From assembly GCF_900102635.1 (NCBI RefSeq), contig NZ_FMZQ01000019.1:16184-80183 (forward strand): a stretch of 64,000 nucleotides of DNA, written 5' to 3'. Shown here piece by piece: positions 50,509 through 58,629 of the stretch. The stretch's first letter is position 1. The number at the start of each line of letters is the position of its first letter. Both the position numbers and the translations under genes were made by a program. Source of the stretch: Ectopseudomonas chengduensis. GTDB taxonomy: Bacteria > Pseudomonadota > Gammaproteobacteria > Pseudomonadales > Pseudomonadaceae. Under the pieces are notes generated by a model, which was not told the DNA's origin, made no database searches, and saw nothing but the letters and a program-made list of their open reading frames with translations.

Positions 50509-52278
50509 TTAGTGGCTCAGAGCGGCACCAGCACCTTTGGGAGTACGTACGCTTTCCACCAGATCCTGGATTTCCTGCGGCGGCTCGGCGGTGACCATCG
50601 ATACGCCGTAGGCCACGGCGAAGTTGATCAGGGCGCCGACGGTACCGAAGGAAGCCGGGGAAATACCCATGAACCACTGGTCCGGGGTGTTTGGCAGCAT
50701 GTTGGTGCCCGGAACGAAGAACCAGCCCAGGTAGGTGAAGATGTACAGCAGGGTGATCACCAGGCCGGCGACCATACCGCAGATCGCACCCTTGTCGTTC
50801 ATGCGCTTGGAGAAGATCCCCATCATCAGCACCGGGAACAGGGTCGCCGCGGCGATACCGAAGGCCAACGCTACTACCTGCGCGGCGAACCCTGGTGGAT
50901 TCAAGCCCAAGTAGGTCGCCAGCAGAATCGCAGCAGCCATCGATAGCCGCGCTGCCATCATCTCGTTCTTCTCACTGATCTTCGGATTGATCAAGGTCTT
51001 GATCAGGTCATGACTGATCGCCGAAGAAATCGCCAGCAACAATCCCGCAGCCGTCGACAGTGCCGCCGCAATGGCGCCCGCCGCGATCAGGCCGACCACC
51101 CAACCAGGCAGGTTGGCGATCTCCGGGTTGGCCAGAACCAGAATGTCGTTGTTCACGGTCAGCTCGTTACCGCTCCAGCCACGCTCCTGAGCGGTCGCGG
51201 TGAAGGCCGGTGCGGCATCGTTGTACATCTGGATGCGACCGTCACCGTTCTTGTCTTCCCACTTGATCAGACCGGTCTGTTCCCAGTTCTTGACCCACTG
51301 CGGACGCTCGTCATAGGACAGCGCCGGAGCAGAAGCGCCTTCCGGATAGATGGTGGTGACCAGGTTCAGACGCGCCATCGAGGCGACGGCCGGCGCGGTG
51401 AGGTACAGCAGGGCGATGAAGATCAGGGTCCAGCCAGCAGACCAGCGCGCATCGGCCACTTTCGGTACGGTGAAGAAGCGAATGATCACGTGCGGCAGAC
51501 CGGCAGTACCGATCATCAGTGACATGGTGAACAGCACCATGTTCAGCTTGTTGTCGACATCGGCGGTATAGGCCGCGAAGCCCAGCTCACGTACCACTTC
51601 ATCGAGCTTCTGCAGCAGCGGCACGCCGGACTCGACGTGGTCACCGAACAGGCCCAGCGGCGGGATCGGGTTACCGGTCAGTTGCAGGGAGATGAAGATC
51701 GCCGGGATGGTGTAGGCCACGATCAGTACCACGTACTGCGCGACCTGGGTGTAGGTGATGCCCTTCATGCCGCCGAATACGGCATAGGCGAATACCACCG
51801 CTGCTGCGATCCAGATACCAGTGGAGTTGCTCACTTCGAGGAAGCGCGAGAAGGCAACGCCGGCACCGGCCATCTGACCGATCACGTAGGTCACGGAGAT
51901 GATCACCAGGCAGATCACCGCAGTCAGGCGCGCGCCACGACTGTAGAAGCGATCACCGATGAAGTCCGGCACGGTGAACTTGCCGAACTTGCGCAGGTAG
52001 GGCGCCAGCAGCATCGCCAGCAGCACGTAGCCGCCGGTCCAGCCCATGAGGAAGGTGGAGTTGGCATAACCGCCGGCAGCAATCAGACCCGCCATGGAAA
52101 TGAAGGATGCAGCGGACATCCAGTCAGCGGCAGTCGCCATGCCGTTGGTGATCGGATGCACACCACCGCCCGCGACGTAGAATTCCTTGGTGGAGCCGGC
52201 ACGTGCCCAGATGGCGATACCGATGTAGAGCGCGAAGGACGCCCCTACGAAGAGCAAGTTGATTACGAATTGGCTCAT
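50509..52278 (-). CDS. Sodium:solute symporter, large subunit (ActP-like, VC_2705 type)
   Basis: Inner membrane symporter of 589 residues, about 13 segments. SSS-family blocks are EFYVAGGGVHPITNGMATAADWMSAASFI, GGMKGITYTQVAQYVVLI and AAALSTAAGLLLAISSAISHDL. The large polar insert at about 300-385 is typical of the VC_2705 subfamily and contains an EF-hand-like loop with Asp342, Asn344, Asp346 and Arg348 (DKNGDGRIQ). It begins three bases after the small-subunit gene. Acetate or another short acid is the probable substrate by family analogy. Confidence 0.9.
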   Translation of the reverse strand: MSQFVINLLFVGASFALYIGIAIWARAGSTKEFYVAGGGVHPITNGMATAADWMSAASFISMAGLIAAGGYANSTFLMGWTGGYVLLAMLLAPYLRKFGKFTVPDFIGDRFYSRGARLTAVICLVIISVTYVIGQMAGAGVAFSRFLEVSNSTGIWIAAAVVFAYAVFGGMKGITYTQVAQYVVLIVAYTIPAIFISLQLTGNPIPPLGLFGDHVESGVPLLQKLDEVVRELGFAAYTADVDNKLNMVLFTMSLMIGTAGLPHVIIRFFTVPKVADARWSAGWTLIFIALLYLTAPAVASMARLNLVTTIYPEGASAPALSYDERPQWVKNWEQTGLIKWEDKNGDGRIQMYNDAAPAFTATAQERGWSGNELTVNNDILVLANPEIANLPGWVVGLIAAGAIAAALSTAAGLLLAISSAISHDLIKTLINPKISEKNEMMAARLSMAAAILLATYLGLNPPGFAAQVVALAFGIAAATLFPVLMMGIFSKRMNDKGAICGMVAGLVITLLYIFTYLGWFFVPGTNMLPNTPDQWFMGISPASFGTVGALINFAVAYGVSMVTAEPPQEIQDLVESVRTPKGAGAALSH

Positions 52279-52281
52279 GAC

Positions 52282-52542
52282 TTACTCCTCGACGCCAAAT
52301 TCTTTATCAAGTTTGTTCAGTCTCCACGCGTAGTGAAAAATGAGCCCGATAAAGAAGAGGATGGAGCCCTGTTGCGCGAACCAGAATCCGAGGTCGGAAC
52401 CGCCAACGGAGATTCCCGCGACCATCGGACGCAGAACCATGGCGAATCCGTAGGAAACCAGCGCCCAGATAACCAGGCTCCAGGTGATGAGCCGCACATT
52501 GGCCTTCCAATAGGCCGCAGCATTTGCTTGTTCAGAAGTCAT
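52282..52542 (-). CDS. DUF4212 small subunit of the sodium:solute symporter
   Basis: 86 residues, two transmembrane segments (about 18-36 and 50-68). The family marks are AYWKANVRLITWSLVIWALVSYG and FWFAQQGSILFFIGLIFHYAWRLNKLDKEFGVEE. This small protein always precedes the VC_2705-type symporter and presumably assembles with it. Spacing to the large-subunit gene is three bases. Confidence 0.93.
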   Translation of the reverse strand: MTSEQANAAAYWKANVRLITWSLVIWALVSYGFAMVLRPMVAGISVGGSDLGFWFAQQGSILFFIGLIFHYAWRLNKLDKEFGVEE

Positions 52543-52718
52543 AGACGCCTCCGGTTATTGTTATTCTGATGCAGCTTCAAGCTAGCAGCAGGCCAGCACC
52601 TACCGACAGATAGACATTGGTATTAGCCGCATCGCGACGTTTCGTGGATTCATTGCAAACGCTGAAAACGCTAGTAGAGAAGCGCCAACTTTCAAGCTAT
52701 TCACTGCGACAAATCCGC

Positions 52719-52739
52719 ATTTGATAATGATTCTCTAAA
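52719..52739 (+). promoter_or_regulatory. Fur box upstream of the TonB receptor
   Basis: TTGATAATGATTCTCTAAA matches the Fur consensus GATAATGATAATCATTATC well in its left two thirds (GATAATGAT) and weakly on the right. It lies about 50 bases before the receptor start, so iron repression is expected. Confidence 0.75.
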
Positions 52740-52788
52740 ACACTAGAATCCCGGGCCCTCACCTACCCCCGGCCCAAGGATTCACACC

Positions 52789-54921
52789 ATGCGACGCCTG
52801 GTCGTACCTTTCCTCGCCCTGCCCGCTCTCACTTGTCACAGTGCCTTTGCCAGCACCGATAACGACACGCCGCTGGCACTGGAAGAAATGCAGATCACCG
52901 CCCCCAGCGAGCGGGCCGACGGCCCGGTGAATGGTTATCGTGCCAGCCGCTCGGCCAGTGCGACCCGTACCGATACGCCGATCCATGAAATCCCACAGTC
53001 GATCAGCGTGGTCCCGGAACAGGTGGTGCAGGACATCGGCGCAGTGCGCCTGGAAGATGCACTCGATTACGCAGGTGGCGTGGAGCGTGGCAACAACTTC
53101 GGTGGCCAGGGTCTGACCGAATTCCTGATTCGCGGCTTCAACAGCCAGGAGTTCTACCGCAACGGTTTCGCCGTCAACCGTGGCTACCCGAACATGCCTG
53201 ACGCCAGCACCATCGAGCGCATCGAAGTGCTGCGCGGCCCGGCGGCCATGCTCTACGGCCGCAGCGACCCAGGCGGCACCTTCAACATCGTCAGCAAGCA
53301 GCCACAGGCCGAACGCCGCACCGTGCTCGGTAGCCAGGTCAACAGCGAAGGCATGCGCCGTGGCACCCTGGACACCACCGGCGCCCTGGACGAACAGACC
53401 GCCTTCACCTACCGCCTGAACCTGGTGGCAGAGGGTGGCGACAGCTTCCGTGATGACGTCGAGAGCGAGCGCTACAACGTCGCCCCGGTGCTGCGCTGGC
53501 AGCTCAACGAGGCCACCACCATCACCCTCGAAGGCGACTATCTGCACAACCGCCACCCGCTCGACCGTGGCGTCACCCGCTATTCCAACCAGAACGGCAA
53601 GCTGCCGCGCGACCGCTTCCTGGGCGAGGAATCCGCCGGCAAGCTGACCAACGAGAACGCCAGTACGCAACTGCGTATCGAGCACCTGCTGAGCGACAGC
53701 TGGACCCTGCGCGGCGGCGTGCAATACCTCGATGGCAAGATCCATGGCGGCGCCGTGGAGAACAACAGCAACGCCTACACCGGCTTGCCTGCAGGCGCCA
53801 GCAGCGTCGGGCGCAATTACAACGAACGCTGGCTGAACTGGAATGACGTCAACGCCCAAGCCAATGCCGAAGGCAACTTCGACCTTGGCGGCTTCGCCCA
53901 CACCCTGCTGGTGGGCGTGGAGTACGACAAGTTCAACTACAACTCGCTGATCATCCGCTCGCCAGGTGGTGGCGCTTACCCTATCGACCTGTACAACCCG
54001 GTACATGGCCAGCCACTACCGGCGCTGACCCGCACTACCACGCATGATGCCGAAACGCTGGAGTCCTACGCCTTCTACCTGCAGGACCAGATCGCCCTGA
54101 CCGAACACCTCAAGGCGCAGGTGGGTGCGCGTATCGAGCGCTTCGAGCAGAGCTACGAAGACAAGCTCACCACCAGCGGCGACTGGGATCAGGCGCATAA
54201 CGCCGTCACCCCGCGCTTCGGCCTGATCTACGATCTCACCGACGAGTTGGCGGTTTTCGCCAACACCTCGCGCTCGTTCAAGCCCAACCGCGGCGCTGAT
54301 CGCCTGGGCAACGCCTTCGACCCTGAAAAAGGCGTGGCCCACGAAGTCGGTATCAAGTACGACATGGCCGATCGCGACCTGAGCCTGAGCGCCGCGCTGT
54401 TCCACATCGTCAAGGAAAACGTGCTGACCAGCGACCCGCTGGATACCACCCGCAGCATCGCCGCCGGTGAAGTGCGCAGCCGTGGCTTCGATATCAATCT
54501 GGCCGGCAACATCACTCCGCAATGGCGGGTGATCGGTGGTTATGCCTACGTCGACGCCGAAGTCACCGAAAGCACCAGCACCACCATGCCGGTGGGCTCG
54601 CGCCTGGCCAACGTGCCACGCCACAGCTTCAACCTGCTCGACACCTACGAGTTCGATGGCGGCCCGCTGGCCGGCCTGGGCCTGGGCATCGGCCTGAAAT
54701 ACGTCAGCGAGCGCCAGGGCCAGACCAGCAACAATACCTTCGACATGGACGGCTACGGCCTGGTCGACCTGTTGGCCTACTACCCGCTGACCGAGAACGT
54801 GCGCCTGAACCTCAACCTGAACAACGTCTTCGACAAGCACTATGAAGAGCGTGCCTGGAACGTCTGGAGCTATCCGGGCGAGCCGCGCACGCTGCAGGCG
54901 GGGATTTCGGTCAGCCTGTAA
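52789..54921 (+). CDS. TonB-dependent siderophore receptor
   Basis: Outer membrane receptor of 710 residues. The signal peptide runs to about residue 23. There is a TonB box-like EEMQITAP, a plug domain (about 60-165: IPQSISVVPEQVVQDIGAVRLEDAL, LRGPAAMLYGRSDPGGTFNIVSK) and a 22-strand barrel that ends TLQAGISVSL. The plug phrases are those of ferric-siderophore receptors. No signalling extension is present, so it is not a FecA/FpvA-type transducer. The Fur box upstream agrees with iron control. The siderophore is not identifiable by eye. Confidence 0.93.
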   Translation: MRRLVVPFLALPALTCHSAFASTDNDTPLALEEMQITAPSERADGPVNGYRASRSASATRTDTPIHEIPQSISVVPEQVVQDIGAVRLEDALDYAGGVERGNNFGGQGLTEFLIRGFNSQEFYRNGFAVNRGYPNMPDASTIERIEVLRGPAAMLYGRSDPGGTFNIVSKQPQAERRTVLGSQVNSEGMRRGTLDTTGALDEQTAFTYRLNLVAEGGDSFRDDVESERYNVAPVLRWQLNEATTITLEGDYLHNRHPLDRGVTRYSNQNGKLPRDRFLGEESAGKLTNENASTQLRIEHLLSDSWTLRGGVQYLDGKIHGGAVENNSNAYTGLPAGASSVGRNYNERWLNWNDVNAQANAEGNFDLGGFAHTLLVGVEYDKFNYNSLIIRSPGGGAYPIDLYNPVHGQPLPALTRTTTHDAETLESYAFYLQDQIALTEHLKAQVGARIERFEQSYEDKLTTSGDWDQAHNAVTPRFGLIYDLTDELAVFANTSRSFKPNRGADRLGNAFDPEKGVAHEVGIKYDMADRDLSLSAALFHIVKENVLTSDPLDTTRSIAAGEVRSRGFDINLAGNITPQWRVIGGYAYVDAEVTESTSTTMPVGSRLANVPRHSFNLLDTYEFDGGPLAGLGLGIGLKYVSERQGQTSNNTFDMDGYGLVDLLAYYPLTENVRLNLNLNNVFDKHYEERAWNVWSYPGEPRTLQAGISVSL

Positions 54922-54964
54922 AGCCGAGCACCAGCTGAACGCGGTTCACCTGGCTTGTCACCTC

Positions 54965-55025
54965 GTAGCCCGGATGCAATCCGGGGATGGCCTGTCATGC
55001 CGTTCCCGGATTGCATCCGGGCTAC
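54965..55025. repeat. Inverted repeat with perfect 21-base arms
   Basis: GTAGCCCGGATGCAATCCGG and its inverse form the arms 54965-54985 and 55005-55025 around a 19-base loop. It lies 43 bases after the receptor stop codon and 11 before the stop of the converging gene, so it may also help to end both transcripts. The same family is seen near 3340, 3470 and 14335. Confidence 0.9.
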
Positions 55026-55036
55026 GCACAGCGTCC

Positions 55037-55825
55037 TCAGTGCGGGTCGGAGACCAGCTCGATTGGCAGCAGATAGCGTTCTTCGTCGTACTCAATACGA
55101 AACTGATTGGAGCGGGGATCGTCCTCGATGGTCTGGCATTCGCCATCGTCCGCCACCATGCGCCTTCCAGTATGAGTTCGCTTGAAGATCAGGTCGCGGT
55201 AGCCATTGCGGCCAACCTTGTCCGTAACGATGAGCACGCCCTTGGCCTCGCCGAACGAAGCCGTGCAATCGTCGTCTCGTTCACCGCCGAAGCTCTCCAC
55301 CACCAGCCCTCCCATCAAGGTGCGCAACCCTTGCTCTTTCAACTCGTAGAGAGCGAGCTCGGTTTCCCTGAAGGGATTCAGTCGCGACCCGTTGCGGCGG
55401 CTGATCCGAACAGCAAACGCCAGGTCATCCCCACGCAGGGGATAAGGCGCAGTATCCAAGGCCAACCTGTCCACATAGATCGCGTCCCAATCCAACCGAT
55501 TGGGCTCCACCAGCCGTGCCAGGACCTGTTGCTCGGCGCTATTGAGCACCAGCACTTCCAGGTCCGCCTCGCCATGACTGTCGTGCTTTGCGCGCAGCAG
55601 TGGCATAGCGATCAGCGTCAACTCAGGCCGCGCTGGCCAGACCTTGCAAATACTCTGTTCGGCATCCACCCGATAACGCCCGCGCTCATCCTCGAGCACC
55701 TGACTGGCTGCATGGCCTGGGTGGGCTATCTCGATCCAGGTGGGCAACTGCTGCCGGCAATCATCGGCCTGTGCCAGGCTCGCCAGCAGCAGACCGCCGA
55801 GGGCGGTGGTCAGTCTCTTGTTCAT
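55037..55825 (-). CDS. Secreted protein, unknown function
   Basis: 262 residues from the ATG at 55825. The signal peptide MNKRLTTALGGLLLASLAQA is cut near residue 20, leaving DDCRQQLPTWIEIAHPG. The mature part contains four cysteines and a possible two-lobed beta structure (LTLIAMPLLRAKHDSHGEADLEVLVLN, LRTLMGGLVVESFGGERDDDC, GYRDLIFKRTHTGRRMVADDGEC). No enzyme motif is obvious. Pseudomonas has periplasmic proteins of this style, but I cannot name the family. Confidence 0.75.
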   Translation of the reverse strand: MNKRLTTALGGLLLASLAQADDCRQQLPTWIEIAHPGHAASQVLEDERGRYRVDAEQSICKVWPARPELTLIAMPLLRAKHDSHGEADLEVLVLNSAEQQVLARLVEPNRLDWDAIYVDRLALDTAPYPLRGDDLAFAVRISRRNGSRLNPFRETELALYELKEQGLRTLMGGLVVESFGGERDDDCTASFGEAKGVLIVTDKVGRNGYRDLIFKRTHTGRRMVADDGECQTIEDDPRSNQFRIEYDEERYLLPIELVSDPH

Positions 55826-55969
55826 CCTTGAAGTACTCCCGTTCAATGAACCGCGAGTCTACGCAGCGGCCCGCCCACTGCCCATGATGGGCATCGCGAA
55901 ACAACCAGGTGATGCGCAGCGCCAGCAGATGCCCGGCACGCGCCTCTTCGCGCAAACCGATATGCCCGC

Positions 55970-56272
55970 TCATGCCCGGTACCACAGGCGCATGAAGCCC
56001 AGCGCCAGCAGCAGGCCGACCTGGCCCAATGCTGCGCACAGCGACAGGAAGGAACGCAACGTGCTGTTTTGCGCCGCGTCCTGGATACCGGTCAGGGCAT
56101 TCCAGAAACCGTCCGGCAGCACCATCAGGCTCAGGCTGGCGAGCGGCTTGCCGGTCAGCAACAGGCCGTCGATCAGGTTGAACCAGCCGCAGAACATCAG
56201 GCCGATCAGGATCATCACCGCCACCACCAGACCGAGGCCAAGGCAGGCAGAAAACTGCATGAGAAGACGCAT
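55970..56272 (-). CDS. Small membrane protein downstream of creD
   Basis: 100 residues with three hydrophobic segments (about 5-30, 32-50 and 75-95), beginning MRLLMQFSACLGLGLVV. The gene starts 47 bases after the creD stop on the same strand, and in P. aeruginosa a similar small gene follows creD (PA0466 from memory). It is likely in the Cre regulon by position. Function unknown. Confidence 0.75.
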   Translation of the reverse strand: MRLLMQFSACLGLGLVVAVMILIGLMFCGWFNLIDGLLLTGKPLASLSLMVLPDGFWNALTGIQDAAQNSTLRSFLSLCAALGQVGLLLALGFMRLWYRA

Positions 56273-56319
56273 GGATTCTCTCCAGAGAAGGGGCGCGGCC
56301 TGTGCCGCGCCAGCCAAGA

Positions 56320-57663
56320 TCAGGCTTGCGGAGCGCTGCGACCGACGCCGTACCAGTCCAGTTTGCGGGTCAGCACCATCACACTGCCGAGCACGCCGAA
56401 CACCAGCAGCGAGCCCATCAGCAGGGCGTAGTCCTCGGCGTTGAGCAGGCCATAGAGCATGGCGTACAGAGCGGCCAGCAAAGCGCCAAAGCCCATGCCG
56501 CGCCGCCAGCTGTGCAGCACGAAGCTGACGTAGAAGCCGATAAGGCCGACGCAGGCGCTGGCTGACAACGCATAGGCCAGGGCGAAGTCCAGATGCTCGG
56601 AGAGCGACAAGAGCAGCAGGTAGAACAACGCCAGCGACAGGCCGACCAGTGCGTACTGCACCGGGTGTACGGCCAGGCGCTTGAGCACCTCGAAGAGGAA
56701 GAAGGTGGCGAAGGTCAGGGCGATGAACAGCAGCGCATATTTGATCGCACGGTCGGTCTTCAGATACTGATCCACCGGGTCGACGAAACTCACCCCGAAG
56801 TTACGGCCGAACAGATCCTGGCAACGGTCAGCGCCCACGCAGCCGCGCAATGCCTCTTCCAGGTTGGTGGCGAAGAAGCTGGTCTGCCACTCGGCAGTAA
56901 AACCCTTGGAGCTGATCTCGCGGCTGCTCGGCAGGTATTCGCCGACGAAGCTCGGGTGCGGCCAGTCGGAGGTCAAGCTGACCCGGCTATCACGCCCGAC
57001 CGGCACCACAGAGAGCTGCTCGGTGCCCTGCAGCTTGAGGTCGAAAGCGAACTCGAGAATCTGCCCGCCCTGGGTATCCAGAGCCGGGAGCGGTGCATGC
57101 ACGCCGGCGCCGAAGTTATCGTCAGCACTGCCCGGCGCGAAGCTCAGGATCTGGCCATTGAGGCGCAGTTGCAGGTCGTTGCTGATGCCACGGATGTCGC
57201 TGATGCCGACCGAGAGGAAGGGCTTCTCGAAACGGTAGAAACCGAGGTCGTCGCCCAGCCCCAGGCGCGCCGGCAGGCGGAATTGACCGCTGACCTGGCT
57301 GTCGCTGCGGTACAGGCGCGCTTCATAGATGCCGCGGGCACGCAGCTCGGTGCCCACCTGACCTTCGAGCACGAAGCGCTCCGGCAGGAAGTACAGGCGG
57401 CCGCGACGCTGACGCTCTTCGCTATAGCGCTCACCGGTCTTCTCGTTGGTCTTCCACTCATGGGTGGTCTTGATATACGGCAGCACCAGGATTGGCCCGG
57501 TGATCTGCTGGCGGTAGCTGGAACTGCGGGCGATATCCTGCAGCACCTCGTAGCGCAGGCCTTGGCGCTCGTCGACCAGGCCATCGATCATCAGCAGGGG
57601 AATCATCAGCAACAAAATCAGCAGGGCGATGGCGCCCAGCTTGAAGCCCAGGGAACGGCTCAT
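56320..57663 (-). CDS. creD: Cell envelope integrity protein CreD
   Basis: Inner membrane protein of 447 residues, product of the CreBC regulon, tied to envelope stress and beta-lactam response. One N-terminal segment (about 10-28) is followed by a large periplasmic domain (GPILVLPYIKTTHEW, RLYFLPERFVLEGQV, LGVNDIRGI-like VGISDIRGIS, FAFDLKLQGTEQLSVVPVGRDSRVSLTSDWPHPSF) and six segments in the last 150 residues (YALLFIALTFATFFLFEVLKRLAVHPVQYALVGLSLALFYLLLLSLSEH). creB and creC are not in the window. Upstream I see only one TTCAC half-site, not the full CreB tag. Confidence 0.95.
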   Translation of the reverse strand: MSRSLGFKLGAIALLILLLMIPLLMIDGLVDERQGLRYEVLQDIARSSSYRQQITGPILVLPYIKTTHEWKTNEKTGERYSEERQRRGRLYFLPERFVLEGQVGTELRARGIYEARLYRSDSQVSGQFRLPARLGLGDDLGFYRFEKPFLSVGISDIRGISNDLQLRLNGQILSFAPGSADDNFGAGVHAPLPALDTQGGQILEFAFDLKLQGTEQLSVVPVGRDSRVSLTSDWPHPSFVGEYLPSSREISSKGFTAEWQTSFFATNLEEALRGCVGADRCQDLFGRNFGVSFVDPVDQYLKTDRAIKYALLFIALTFATFFLFEVLKRLAVHPVQYALVGLSLALFYLLLLSLSEHLDFALAYALSASACVGLIGFYVSFVLHSWRRGMGFGALLAALYAMLYGLLNAEDYALLMGSLLVFGVLGSVMVLTRKLDWYGVGRSAPQA

Positions 57664-57759
57664 GGTACGGCTCTCCGTAGCGAGTGAAGGTACGGCAGAG
57701 TCTGGGCAAGGGCGGTGGGAGGCGTGTGGGGCGAGCGTGGAGATTGTGTGGAGAATGGT

Positions 57760-57794
57760 TGAAAGAAAAAGGGCGCCGATTCAGGGCGCCCTTT
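57760..57794 (-). terminator. Terminator of the tandem-repeat protein gene
   Basis: Ten-base stem AAAGGGCGCC / GGCGCCCTTT (57768-57777 with 57785-57794), followed on the minus strand by a T-rich run (TTCTTTC). It stands 48 bases after the stop codon. Confidence 0.85.
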
Positions 57795-57842
57795 CTAACT
57801 GCTGTGCGGCATAAGACTGCTCCCGCGTGATGGATATCCGGA

Positions 57843-58382
57843 TCAGCTGATACGGCTGGCACCCACGCGGTCGGCACCATCTTCGGCTACACGGTTCAGA
57901 CCAACGCGGTCAGCACCACCTTCTGCGACACGGTTCAGACCAACGCGATCAGCGCCACCTTCTGCGACACGGTTCAGACCAACGCGATCAGCGCCACCTT
58001 CTGCGACACGGTTCAGACCAACGCGATCAGCACCACCTTCTGCGACACGGTTCAGACCAACGCGGTCAGCGCCACCTTCTGCGACACGGTTCAGACCAAC
58101 GCGATCAGCGCCACCTTCTGCGACACGGTTCGGACCAACGCGGTCAGCACCACCTTCGGCAACACGGTTCGGACCAACGCGATCAGCACCATCTTCGGCT
58201 ACGCGAAAACGCTCCAGAGTACGCTCGGCACCACCTTCGGCTACACGATTCACGCCGACGCGATCTGCGCCACCTTCAGCGACTGCAGGGGCTGCGGACT
58301 GTTGAGCGTTGATCTGCGGCAGGGCGAAAGCACTGGCGGACAGGGCGGCGATGACGAGGCTGGCGAGGATTTGCTTTTTCAT
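57843..58382 (-). CDS. Secreted protein made of eleven 13-residue tandem repeats
   Basis: 179 residues. The start at 58382 gives a clear signal peptide (MKKQILASLVIAALSASAFA, cut at about residue 20), then a short linker and, from residue 34, eleven units of the form VAEGGADRVGLNR, ending ASRIS. Unit 2 diverges (VAEGGAERTLERFR, 14 residues). Units 5-10 are identical in protein. The mature part has no Cys, Trp or Tyr, and each unit has two acidic and two basic side chains. No known family is recognised. Its own terminator and ribosome site (AGGAGAACG) show a real gene. It lies upstream of creD on the same strand but behind a terminator. Confidence 0.85.
   Translation of the reverse strand: MKKQILASLVIAALSASAFALPQINAQQSAAPAVAEGGADRVGVNRVAEGGAERTLERFRVAEDGADRVGPNRVAEGGADRVGPNRVAEGGADRVGLNRVAEGGADRVGLNRVAEGGADRVGLNRVAEGGADRVGLNRVAEGGADRVGLNRVAEGGADRVGLNRVAEDGADRVGASRIS
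57852..58283 (-). repeat. 39-bp tandem repeat array (11 units, one of 42 bp)
   Basis: The coding repeats of the secreted protein. Units differ at a few silent or nearly silent positions (agc-gcc versus agc-acc, gcg-atc versus gcg-gtc), which shows recent expansion by unequal exchange or slippage. Copy number probably varies between strains. Confidence 0.92.
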
Positions 58383-58599
58383 GTTCGTTCTCCTGAGAGG
58401 GGGTGAGTAACTGGCTACGGTTGCCATGTTACGCACGCCCCAGAACGGCAAAAGGCACATCTCGGGATAGTGACAATCAATGCCATCGATACTTGGAAAA
58501 GCGCTTATCGATCAGACAGATAGTCATCACAACCAATCTCTCGGCATCACCCTCGCCTTCCGTCCATTCGATATCGCAGCTGGTGAACGGCACTGGCAT

Positions 58600-58615
58600 C
58601 TGTATAAAAAACCAG
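58600..58615 (+). promoter_or_regulatory. LexA-type SOS box before the FAN1 gene
   Basis: CTGTATAAAAAACCAG has the CTG-N10-CAG form with an AT-rich centre, close to the Pseudomonas LexA consensus CTGTATATAAATACAG. It lies 14 bases before the FAN1 ATG and covers a TATAAA -10 candidate. LexA binding there would silence the FAN1-helicase operon until DNA damage. Confidence 0.7.
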
Positions 58616-58629
58616 TAAAACTTCGCCCC

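Noticed and set aside
57664..57842. CreB tag (TTCAC-N6-TTCAC) before creD
   Set aside because: Only one TTCAC half-site is present on the minus strand; the second half does not match.
57852..58283. Direct repeats as a CRISPR array
   Set aside because: Repeats are contiguous 39-mers in one reading frame with no unique spacers and encode a protein with a signal peptide and stop codon.
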